Positions 34,510-45,201 of a stretch of DNA of 64,000 bases are shown in pieces. Source of the stretch: Nemophila menziesii (Eukaryota > Streptophyta > Magnoliopsida > Boraginales > Hydrophyllaceae); NCBI GenBank assembly GCA_029959085.1, contig JARWIR010000027.1, positions 1,612,001 to 1,676,000 of the forward strand. Reading direction: 5' to 3'. Made by a program: the position numbers and the translations under genes. The notes under the pieces are model-generated. The model was not told where the DNA came from. It saw nothing but the letters and a program-made list of their open reading frames with translations, and did no database searches. The number at the start of each line of letters is the position of its first letter. Within the stretch, counting starts at the first letter, position 1.

Positions 34510-34903
34510 ATCTTCGGGAACAGTATATCCCTTATCAACAATATCTCATAAACTTTGGGACATGAAGTATGTCCTCGTCTTGATTGCCCAATAGTCGTAA
34601 TTTTCTCCCAAAAAATCGGGATCGGAATTTGGGTATTGCTTAGAAAAGTGGCCATGAAAATATTATATGGTAGAGGTATTTTTGTTGGAAGCTAGTTATC
34701 GCTTAGTTTATAATCAAACGTAATTCTGATACCACTTTGTTAGTTTTTATATTAAAAAAGGAAAAAGTAAAAGGTTGGTTTTATATTAGGAAGGGAAAAA
34801 TTAATGTAATAGAAAATTAGGAAGTAGAAATGGACGGTAGTATAAGAAATGAAAGGACTTTATTAGTTTGAGTAAATATTACAATGCTTTAGTAGAGTGG
34901 CTT

Positions 34904-37202
34904 TTTTTCTTTTCTTTTTTTCAGGAAAAAGTAAACATTAAAAGCGTTTATATAACGATTTTAAGAATATATAAAAATCATTTAAGGACTCATTCTTCCA
35001 TTCGACGTATCAATGTTCCGTCTTGCACTTTTAGCTGCGAGATCTGTGACGTTATTAAACTTCCTATTAACGAAGTTGATCTTCCAATTAGGGAACTTCG
35101 CCAACTAGCTCTTCATTTCGGCAATGAAAGGTGAAATTTGCCATCGAAGACCTGCTTCTCTTGAAATACCTTGAATCAGTTCAAGGTTGTCGGAGTAAAA
35201 AGAGGCACTCCGTAAATCACAACTAGCCGCCCTTCTCATAGCAAGAAGGACCGCCCAACATTCTCCTTCAATAGAACTTCTAATAATAGATCTCGACACA
35301 ATCCTATGGGCCACTTTACCTTCTTTATCAATAGCAATTGCCGCCATTCCAGCAGGTTCGTATTCCTTTTTGAAAGAGGCATCACTCATAAAGATATATT
35401 CTGCATCATCTGAAAGAATAGGGTTATTCTCAATCAACTCTTCCTCATTATTACCAACTCTTTTCTCGTTGATTTCTTTTGTGCTCTTCTTAATAATATC
35501 TCTATTTTTAAACATATCGTCCATTGTTGATTGAATTTTAAACAGGATATCTTTGACTACCCATGGTGATTTTTCATGAAATCCCTTCATTTTCGCCTTC
35601 CATATGTTCCAAAGAGTTAGTAGCAGATAAGCCGTGACCTCATTCTGATCCCAACCATTTTTGATACACTTTTTACGTGTTTCACTTAACCAATCTCCCA
35701 ATTCATATTTCTTCTCTCTATCAATAAGCAATTGTAGCCTTGATTTGGCCCAAATCTCCATGCTTAAAGGACATTTAATAAAGAGATGCTCTATATCTTC
35801 TTTACCCAAGTCGCACCACTCGCATGTATCATCTTTGATACAGTTCCTTGTTTTAAGGTTTCTTTTAGTGGGTATGGCTCCGTTGCATATTTTCCATCCA
35901 AAGGCCCTGATCTTATTCATGACATTTGATTTCCAAATGATTTCCCAAAGATCATTATTTTCATGTTTACCTTGTGATGATGATTGACCTTCATTGTGAA
36001 CTTCCAAATCGACCATTCTATGATATCCTGACTTCGTACTGTAAGTACCATCTTTTGAGAAAGGCCAGATCATCTTATCATCTTCTTTGCTAATTAAGCA
36101 CGGTATCTTGCAGATATCACATACTATGTTCGGAGGGAATAATTGTCTAAGTAGATCCATATTCCAATTTGTCATGTTCTCATTAAGAAGTTGTGCTACA
36201 TATTCCACTTTGCATCCAGCCGGTCTCTCCAGAGTTATTCTATTATTTACCCATTTATGATCCCATATGTTGATACTCAGGCCATTTCCAATTCTCCAAA
36301 TTGAGTGTTGTTTAATGAATTGAATTCCTTTGTATATGCTAGCCCAACTCCATGATCTCTTATTAGATAATTTTGCATTAAAGAAACTATTAAACGGAGA
36401 ATATATACCTTTAAGAATCTTAGCTACTAGCGAGTTAGGATTGTCCATTATTCTCCATGCTTGTTTAGCTAATAATGCCAAATTCATCTTTTGGAAATCT
36501 CTAAATCCAATTCCTCCGATCTTTTTCGCTCTCGCAATTCTTTTCCATTTTACCCAATGAATTCTCTTCTTATTGCTTGAGTCCCACCAAAAGTTTGCTA
36601 TAATTCCTGATAACTTCTTACATAATGATTTAGGGAATTCGAATATGGACATCGCATAATTTGGTATTGTTTGAAGTACAGCTTTGATAAGTATCTCTTT
36701 ACCTCCATCCGATAGTAAATTAGCAAAATAGTTAGAAGATTTGCTTAGAAGCTTATCTTTAATATAGTTCAGATTTTCCGATTTTGCCCTTTTAAGAGAG
36801 AACGGAATTCCCAAATATTTTCCGAATGAAGCTGTTCTTGTAACATTTAGATTTCTGGCTACTTCTTCACATGTGCTTTCAGGTGTTCCTTTGCTGAATA
36901 AGATTGAAGATTTTTGGAAGTTAATCCTTTGTCCCAACGCTTGACAGAAAAGATTTATAGTATCTTTGAAAGTTTCAATCTCCTTAGCTTCAATGTTAAT
37001 GAAAAAAAAAGTGTCGTCTGCGAATAAAAGGTGCGTAAGGCTTGGGCGGTTTCTAGTGATTTTAATACCTTTTATGCATCCTCTCCGACATTGATAATTA
37101 ATTAGTCCAATAAGGCTTTCAGTGAGGATTGAAAAAAGAAGAGGAGATAATGGATCACCTTGTCTAATTCCCCTGGTCGGTGAGAATTTCTTAAGTCTGG
37201 TT
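34904..37202 (-). mobile_element. 5'-truncated L1 nested in copia LTR (copy 2)
   Basis: Target duplication TTTAGTAGAGTGGCTT at 34,888-34,903 and 37,203-37,218. Its ORF2 remnant (about 35,105-37,190) has the same RT, zf-RVT and RNase H domains. A TAG at 35,105-35,107 replaces the Trp after IAEMKS, cutting RNase H about 30 residues short of copy 1. Confidence 0.93.
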
Positions 37203-37458
37203 TTTAGTAGAGTGGCTTAATTTTCTACTTGATGATGCTACAAATGAACTCCATCACTTATTTATACTATTTTTTGTGGCGGTGGACTTCACTCTAATTT
37301 AGGCTAGAATAATCTAGTATTCTATCGACTAATTATTTTCTAGTCTTATTAAGTATTTTCTAGAACTCTTATTATTTTAATAAGAAATTTCTAGAAATCT
37401 TTATTATCATTTTTTACTAGAAATTTCTAGAAAATGGGCATTAAATTTCAACAAATAC

Positions 37459-38197
37459 TTTTAGCTTTATTCTTGCATTTTGGTCCCGTGATTTTCATAA
37501 TCTTACTAATAAAGTGGAGTATTTGCTCCTCCATTCTGGCTCCTTGACCATGGATTTCATTCATGCCAAAGTACATCATCTTATGCATTTTGTAATGCTC
37601 AAGTTAAGGTAGATGTAAATTTTTATTTATATGAGTGTTCCTATGATTATCATCAGATGTAGGAGGAAGAAAAAGAACATAGTGAATCAGCATTACCAGA
37701 TATTGTTTCTATTCAAATGCAAGCATTCAGTTCTTAAATCTGCATTTAGAACTTCATTTAAGCTCTTCCCATCTGTCCACTTAATTATCTCATAAGAAAA
37801 ATGTGTGATTTCCATTAATTGACAGTATGAGTAATAGGTGATCAACTTTTGTGCTCAGAGTTAAAAGTTTTATGCCACTTGATGCTAGTATGAGTATTAT
37901 TATGCACATACATTAATGGAATCATGTATTCACGAATGGAATCATGATTTTGTGAATGGATAGCTTTATCATTATGCACTTCTTTATCATTATGCTATCC
38001 CTTGGGATAGCTTTTGTGAATGGAATCATGTTTTGTTAAAGAGCAAGTTTAAATCTCTTGTAGTGGATACGTTTGGTTCTCGAATAGAGAATCTACTAAG
38101 GTAAACATATAAAATAAGGTTTATATTTTGTGGTAATAATTTAAATTGCTAAGAAATTAGTTTTACTTATTAAAAGAAGTGACATATTTTGGTGCAG
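37459..38197. other. Spacer upstream of IRE fragment (copy 2)
   Basis: Matches 11,490-12,228, with the same possible but unconfirmed exons. Confidence 0.4.
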
Positions 38198-38440
38198 GTT
38201 TGATTTTTTTACTCATTCACTAGTAAGGAGAATCTGTTTTTAGTTATGGAATATTTGAATGGTGGAGATTTGTATTCTTTGCTTAGAAAAGTCGGTTGCT
38301 TAGATGAAAACGTGGTGCGTGTATATGTAGCGAAATTGGTAATAAAGCATTTAGAAGTTACACTTTTTACTCTTTTGACCTTTTGTAATGAGATTTGTGC
38401 ATGTTCAGGTTCTTGCTTTGGAGTATCTTCATTGGTAATA
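38198..38440 (+). pseudogene. IRE: IRE-type AGC kinase fragment (copy 2)
   Basis: Same two exons as 12,229-12,470 with the shared TGA before FFYSF, and an Asp to Asn change (CLDENVV). The stop is shared, so it was lost before the duplication. Confidence 0.8.
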
Positions 38441-38609
38441 AAGCGTTTAGAAGTATTTGCGTGATTTGAAGCAGTTGGAACTTTTAGATTGTGTAAAATT
38501 TTCAACGCCTTTTTTAGTTGCAATTATTACTTTTATTATCTTAGTTGTTGAGTAAAATGTAAACGCTCAATCACTTTTAGTTAGCTGCTTATAAATATTT
38601 CTTCATATA

Positions 38610-38985
38610 TTTTGGTGTGAATTGTCCCACCAAACAATAATATAAACTTCTACATGTAATTTGGTGGTGTTTGATTCACCAAACAACATAAATTTTGATG
38701 AATGAATACAAAAGTAATTTGGTGGAAAATAACAAAATAGACTAAAATATAGTTTGGTAAGATTTGTCTAGTGAACAACATAAACCCCCAAATATAATTT
38801 GGTGAGATTTCCCACCAAATAACGCATAAAAATTTGGTGGGAATTTTGTTTGGCGGGAAAAATTTGACTGGAATAATTCGTTGGAAAATATTTGGTGGGA
38901 AAAAAATATGGTCGGAAAATTTGGCGGAAAAAAGTTTGGCCGGGAATTTTTTTTAGGAATTCCTTGGTGGGAAAAATCAAGGGTA
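38610..38985. repeat. Degenerate TTTGGTGGGA repeat cluster (copy 2)
   Basis: Counterpart of 12,640-13,030 with about 17 bases fewer between two GGAAAAAT words near 38,975. Confidence 0.6.
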
Positions 38986-39259
38986 TTATTGTCTATTATG
39001 TCATTTATATTATACATGACTTTTAAGGTCAATATCAACACTTACTAGGATGTTATTGGTAATTGCCTCTAAAATTAATTATACTTAACCTTTTTGTAAT
39101 TAAAAAAATTTAGAATTGGAAATGAATTAAAAACAAATAATGTATCTCTCAATTTTAATGCCAAATTTTTTTTCTCTTGTCAAACAATGCAAGACGTGAA
39201 GATATTTTTATAGAAAGAAAAAAATAAGTAAGAGTTTAGATCATTGCATTTTACCATTT

Positions 39260-41175
39260 GGGTTAAAAATAATTTCATTCCTTACAAAACGCATAAATCA
39301 TGATTTAGAGCCCGTTTGGGATTGATTATTTTGGAGCTAAAAGCGCTTTTTGATTAAAATTAAATTATTTGTAAAAAATATTAAAAAATATTTTGACATC
39401 TAAAATCACTTTAAGTGATTATTTTAATAATCACTAATCTAGTGCTTTTCTTAAAAGTGATTTTAAGAGTCTAAATATTGCTATGAATATAAAATCACTT
39501 TAAGTGATTATTTTGAAAAGCAATCCCAAACGCGCACTTAGTCCCTCACAAATTTAAATGGATAAATTAGTCCCTATTTTTTAATGGTTAACTATTTAAT
39601 CAAATTAAGTTATAATTTTGCCTTTAATTATTTAATTAAATAATATAAACTTCTAAAAGAAAATAAATATTGACTAAACTTGAAAAAATATCTCTACTAA
39701 TTACGTCAAAAGTTAAATTTTTTTAGCATACTACATGGTTAAAATAGATTATGAATCCAACTTATTTATTTTGGTCGAAACTCTTATAATATAAACAATT
39801 CAATAATTCTAGTTTAACCGAAAAGGGGATCTTTCATTTGTAAATTGATTAAACAATGCTAGCAAAAAAAAAATTCATCTTTTTTTTACATATTTTATTT
39901 ATACTCAATTTTTACAGTTTAATGAATTTGTTTGAATTTCTCTCCATAATTACTATATTTGTAGATTCCCGCTTCCATTTATCTTACGCTATACTATTGC
40001 ATGTACACTGAAGATATATAAAATTATTAATATCCCCTAATATACTTGATTCGATGAGATATAAAATTAAGGAAACTCTCACTAGTTGCGGCTTAGATAC
40101 TAACACTATAATCAACAATAAGTTAAGAAATATGTTAGATACACCTTGAAAAACCAAAATAAATACTCAAAAAATCAAAGTAGCTCATCCTCCGACTTTA
40201 ATTCTCGTCAAATAAACCCAACAATAACCTACTACAGATATACCAAAACGAGAAATACACAACTCCGTCTGACAACTAACAATGACCACCGCTAACTTAA
40301 CTTGAAAAAATATGGTGTTTTACTTTTCCTCATCCAGAGAAGGTGGCATCGCCACTTTAACTGGACTACTAGATTCATCAATAATCCATCGTAGATGATG
40401 CAACAATGACTTCATCGTCATGGTAGGGCAGGGCAGATTTTCTCTGAGGCGTAAAAAGTTAGAACAACAAGTAAGGTTTGCGAATGTAGTCCCGATATTT
40501 TTTTTAATGTAATTTCTAGTTTTGGAAGGTTTAGGGGAGAATATATAGGCTCTGGGAAAAAAGTAAATTTCTACTAATGTTTTTTTGTTAAAATAATTTG
40601 CATGAATTTTCACTACATTCTGGGACTGAGGTGGGCGGCCTCACACCCCACTCGACCCCTAAGTCTGCCCCTAATTTGGGGAACTTTTACGATCAAGTTT
40701 AGTATAGAGGGATAAAATGAGTGATGTGAAATGAATTTGTTACTTAGAGGTTATTTTATTTAATTAAATTATAACGGGTAAAATAAAATGGTAAAAAAAT
40801 CTTGCTAGTATTGTGTAATTAATTTAAAAATAAAAGTGTCCATATTCGGTTAAAATAGATGAATTGTATTGTTTAGATCAAGAGAGATTTGACCAAAATA
40901 AAAATAAGAGATTTGGATCCTTAATCTATTTTAACTATATAATATGCTTAAAATTCTTAATTTATGATATAATTAGTAGGGATATTTTTTTAATTTTGCT
41001 TTATATTTTTTTTACAAGTTTATACTATTTAATTAAATTATAAAGGATAAAATTGTAACTTACTTTGATTTAATAGTTGATCAATAAAAGATAGGGACTA
41101 ATTTATCTATTTAAAATTTGTGAGGGACTAAATCATGATTTACAAATTTTATAAGTGGGAAAGCATTTTTAACCC
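39260..41175. mobile_element. Long-TIR MULE-like element with MITE (copy 2)
   Basis: Counterpart of 13,306-15,224, starting GGGTTAAAAATAATTTC and ending before TTTACTATTT. The Tourist-like MITE lies at 39,308-39,537 with TTA on both sides. No foldback element follows, so bases 41,176-41,408 show the empty site. Confidence 0.8.
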
Positions 41176-41408
41176 TTTACTATTTCGTACAAATATTAGT
41201 ATTTTTTAATGATATTTGACTTTAAAAAAAAAAGGAAAAAAAAAAAGACAATTCTACCGAAAAAAAGACATTTGACATATGCGATCTGATTTTTTAACTA
41301 GTTCACAAAAGAGCATCTCAAGTCGCCCTCTTCACCTAACATCACAGATTCACAATCATTTTACAATATTAGCAACAACCATTTCCTTCTCTCGTCAACA
41401 TTAACATC

Positions 41409-42800
41409 ATGAAGCTGATTGGATCTTCTTTGTTTTGCTTTAGATCTTCTCTTTCTTCCATCAACACAATCGGTAACCCTTTTCCCCTCTTCTTTTATTC
41501 TTCAATTTCATCTTTTAATGATATCAATCCTGTCGAAGATGCTCGTTTTACTGTGAATCAAATGATCCGTACGCTACCTAAGCTTACTGTTATAGATTAC
41601 AATAAGCTATTAGGTACTGTTGTGAAGATGAAAAATTATTCTTATGCTCTTTCTGTATTCAGAGAAATGCGTATTTTGGGGGCTCCGGTAGATAATTACA
41701 CAATGACTATAGCTATAAATTGTTACTGCTCGTTAAGAAAAAGTAATATGAGTTTTGCGGTATTAGGCTGTCTCTTTAAAAGTGGTCATGTTCCTGATGT
41801 GGTTACGTATAACACCCTGATTAAGGGCCTCTTTGGTGAAGATAGAGGAGCTGAGGCTGTAGAATTGTTTGAAAGGTTAACCACAGAAAAACTTTGTGAG
41901 CCAAGTGCAGTTACTTTTGGGATTGTATTAAACGGGCTTTGTAAATGTGGACATACACTCAAGGCTCTCGAATTGCTACGTGTATTTGAAAAAAGGGAGA
42001 TTTCTAAACCTGACATCCAATCTTATACCACCATTGTTGATTGTCTATGCAAGGATAGCATGGTTGATAAGGCTTTTCAACTTTTTCAATATATTCCTTT
42101 AAAGGGACTACAACCTAATACTGTTACATACAGCAGTATGATACAAGGGTTGTTTCAGAAGGGTAGATGTGTCATTGCGCAGGAATTATTCAAGAAGATG
42201 AAATCTCCTGACTTTGTTACATATGGAATAATGTTAAACGGATTGTGTAATAATGGACGTGTTACCGAAGCTATGTCTTTATTAGACTCCATGGAAAGTA
42301 GCAACAAAACTCTTGACATTGTGATATATAATACAATGTTAAACGGATTGTGCAATAATAGACGTTTTACCGAGGCTTTGTCTTTATTAGTCTCCATGGA
42401 AAGTAGTAATATAACTCCTAACATTGTGACATATAATACTATTATTCATGGATTATGTAAATATGGCCAACTTGATGCTGCATTAGATGTTTTTTACAAG
42501 CTATCAAACAAAGGTTTGATGCCTGATTTATATACTCATAATACTATTATAGGCGGACTTTGTCAAAGAGGAATCTTTGAAGATGCAAAAGAGTGGGTTT
42601 CAAGTATGAAGAAAAACGGTTTCTCCCCAAATAGTGTGACCTACAACGTTATTATCCAGGGGTTTATGAAGAAAAAAGAGTATGAAGAGGCAATTGAATC
42701 AGTCAAGGAAATGAGAAAACATGGTTTCTCAGTAGATGCAACTACTTATAGAATCATACATGAACATCCTAAGTTTCTTTATATGATTCAAAAAATGTAA
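41409..42800 (+). CDS. P-class PPR protein, RFL-like (copy 2)
   Basis: 463 codons, identical to the copy 1 protein except Leu for Val at residue 15; I count three nucleotide differences over the ORF, two of them silent. Start, presequence-like N-terminus and stop are conserved. The 5' flank is shared for about 190 bases and then differs because copy 1 has the foldback element inserted upstream. The other captured genes in the block are broken, so intact ORFs in both copies may mean function or simply recent origin. Confidence 0.88.
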   Translation: MKLIGSSLFCFRSSLSSINTIGNPFPLFFYSSISSFNDINPVEDARFTVNQMIRTLPKLTVIDYNKLLGTVVKMKNYSYALSVFREMRILGAPVDNYTMTIAINCYCSLRKSNMSFAVLGCLFKSGHVPDVVTYNTLIKGLFGEDRGAEAVELFERLTTEKLCEPSAVTFGIVLNGLCKCGHTLKALELLRVFEKREISKPDIQSYTTIVDCLCKDSMVDKAFQLFQYIPLKGLQPNTVTYSSMIQGLFQKGRCVIAQELFKKMKSPDFVTYGIMLNGLCNNGRVTEAMSLLDSMESSNKTLDIVIYNTMLNGLCNNRRFTEALSLLVSMESSNITPNIVTYNTIIHGLCKYGQLDAALDVFYKLSNKGLMPDLYTHNTIIGGLCQRGIFEDAKEWVSSMKKNGFSPNSVTYNVIIQGFMKKKEYEEAIESVKEMRKHGFSVDATTYRIIHEHPKFLYMIQKM

Positions 42801-43012
42801 ACTTTTAAAAATCAACAGTCCTTAGATTTACAAGTGATAGAGAGATGGTCATTAATCAGCCTAGGCTGCTCCATTAGTCCTTAATTACTCATGATCTAAA
42901 ATGCCTAAATTGTTCATCTGTTTAGGCTCCAATTAGTATACTATAAAGTAAGTAGATATTTTAATCAGTGTAATTAAACTTATACATAAATATTAACTGT
43001 TTATAATTCCAG

Positions 43013-43682
43013 AAAGTTGAATTTACTTTCATTTGGGAAGAAGCAGAAGAAGAGGAAAAGGAATATTAAAATAAAAAGTAGTCACGATGTATTAGATGAT
43101 CCTCGTTTACTAAAAGAAGTAAGTACTAAAAATGATACGGAATTAGCCGAAGCTAAAACAAGAAGAGAAGCTGTTAAAAATGCTTTAGCCTCGAAAAAAG
43201 AAGAAACTCAACTTAAATTTGGAGAAAAAGACACTAATCATAGTGATGATTAAGCAAGTTTCGATGTTCGAATGCGTTTACAAATACTTAAAAAACGTAT
43301 CGATTTAGGTGATATTCCTGTTAAAGAAAAGTCAAATAACGGTAAGTTTTTTTTTTCTTCCTTTTTTACCCCTCATTAAATAATATGTCCTTTTGTTATT
43401 TTCAGAGAAACCAAAGTCATCTTCAGATCCCAGGTAAATTCTGTTTTAAGGCGTTAATAATTTAGTGAAGTTTGTCTTAAAGTTTTGAAAGAAGAAAAAA
43501 ATGAAGAAAAACCAAGAAAGGAGAAATTGAGTATGAAAAAAAAGGGTATTGGATCTGAAGCAAAAGCTGAACGTATAATTAATGCTGATGTGGATTTACA
43601 GTTATTAAGTGAAGAAGCTGATCGTGAAAGACATTTGCAAAAACAAAAGAAAAGGAGACGTCATGGAAAAGAAGATGAAGTA
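43013..43682 (+). pseudogene. CYP57: CWC27/CYP57 C-terminal exons, truncated (copy 2)
   Basis: As in copy 1 up to the exon ending KEDE. Differences: a one-base deletion near 43,037 joins the two frames, the TAA after HSDD (43,251) is shared, about 16 bases including the TTTAAG acceptor near 43,487 are lost, and the KKKGIGSE segment missing from copy 1 is retained. The last exons are gone because of the 1,218-bp deletion that starts in the next intron. Confidence 0.8.
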
Positions 43683-43746
43683 TGATTTTATTTATTATTT
43701 TTTTTTAATTTAAATATTTATTAGTTATTTTAATGGCTGCTATTAT

Positions 43747-43929
43747 TAGGTTTAGTGGATGAGGTGGTAGAGGTGGTGGAAGAGGTGGTGGAAGGGGGAG
43801 AGGTGATGGTGGAAGAGGAAGAGGTGGTGGAGGAAGAGGAAGAGGTGGTGGAGGAAGAGGAAGAGGTGGTGGAGGAAGGGGAAGAGGTGGTGAAAGAAGA
43901 TGATATGAGGTGGAGGTGGAAGGTGGTGA
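43747..43929 (+). pseudogene. RGG tail, right fragment, rearranged (copy 2)
   Basis: Begins at a TAGGT junction with the CWC27 intron, so the 14-3-3 and most of the RGG gene are deleted. After about 50 RGG-type codons it reads GGTGGTGAAAGAAGATGATA, which belongs to the stop/3' UTR of the left fragment (1,642-1,661), and then returns to GGTGGAGGTGGAAGGTGGTG and GH3 intron 1. It is therefore a mosaic of the left and right fragments. Confidence 0.7.
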
Positions 43930-43976
43930 AAGCTATCTTGTCAATTTTTGCATGTGGGTTATTTTTTTTATTGCAG

Positions 43977-45201
43977 TTGTGCTACATCTGGTGGGGAACA
44001 AAAACTGATACCATATATCAAAGAAGAGTTCGGGAGAAAGTCATTTCTAGTGAGTCTGAAAATACTTAAACCTGACCCGGAATTGGCGGATTTTATTGAG
44101 CAGGAATGTAGGAAAGAATCATGGCAAGGGATTATACCTAGATTGTGGCCCAACACTAAGTATATAAGTGTTATTATTACTGGGAGTATGTCACAATACA
44201 TACCAACTCTTGAATATTATAGTAATGGTCTCCCTCTTGTTAGCGTGATGTATGCCTCGTCAGAGTGTTACTTTGGTCTCAACCTTAACCCTTTCTGCAA
44301 ACCTAGTGAAATTTCATATACTTTTATTCCCACAATGGCGTATTTCGAGTTCTTACCTGTCCTCACAGATAAGGAACAACCAAAATTGGTTGCTTTAACT
44401 GATGTTGAAATTGGACAAGAGTATGAAGTTGTTGTCACAACTTACGCAGGTACTTTAATTTTTTCATTTTCAATCAATTTTCATTAGCATATGATCGGGA
44501 GAGAATTTAGAAATTTAGTTTTTGGTCTATACTGTTTATAACTGTATCAGAATTCCAGGGGCGGCTTGGAAATGATAAATGATAAATGTTAAATGTATAT
44601 GAAATATGCAGGTCTATACCGCTACAGGGTAGGCGATATTCTTAGAGTTACTGGATTTAAGAACAAAGCTCCTCAATTTGCCTTCATCGGTCGACAAAAT
44701 GTTGTTTTAAGCATTGACGCAGACAAGACCGATGAAATTGATTTACAAAATGCGGTAAACAATGGGACGAGTCATTTAATGTCATTCAATGCACAACTCA
44801 CTGATTACACAAGTTATGGAGACACAAGTACAATTCCAGGACACTATGTACTTTTTTGGGAACTAAATGTGAGCGACTCATCCCCAATTTCGCATTTGGT
44901 ATTTGAAGATTGTTGCCGCATAATCGAAGAGTCTCTCAACAATGTGTACAAACTAGTTCGAGCTTCTGGAACAGTTGGACCACTTAAGATCAAGATTGTG
45001 GAACATGGAACATTTGATAAGCTATTGGATTATGCTATTAGCCTAGGTGCATCTATTAATCAGTACAAGACACCACGATGCGTGAAATCTGCACCTATTA
45101 TTAAGATGTTGAACTCAAGGGTTGTATCTACTTACTTTAGTTCTGAGGTCCCAAAAGTCACCCTTGGCCACAAGGAGTGGAGGAACATCAACAATACCTG
45201 A
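43977..45201 (+). pseudogene. GH3: GH3 downstream exons (copy 2)
   Basis: Exon 43,977-44,449 begins [20 protein letters not shown] in correct frame (no AT insertion), but after LVSL it jumps to [12 protein letters not shown]: 414 bases (138 codons, copy 1 19,976-20,389) are missing in frame. It then keeps [24 protein letters not shown], a proper intron (44,450-44,611) and exon 44,612-45,201 with LYRYRVGDILRVTGF and SINQYKTPRC. The missing part includes much of the N-terminal acyl-substrate and nucleotide-binding region. Even with splicing to exon 1 at 27,122, the intron would be about 17 kb. Confidence 0.9.

Larger units (their letters stand above)
30302..37453 (-). mobile_element. Ty1/copia element with nested L1 (copy 2)
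   Basis: Target duplication AATAC at 30,297-30,301 and 37,454-37,458; 3' LTR 30,302-30,674; 5' LTR 34,738-37,453 interrupted by L1. Same insertion as at 4,335-11,484, carried along by the tandem duplication. Heat-shock-like elements in both LTRs are retained. Confidence 0.95.
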
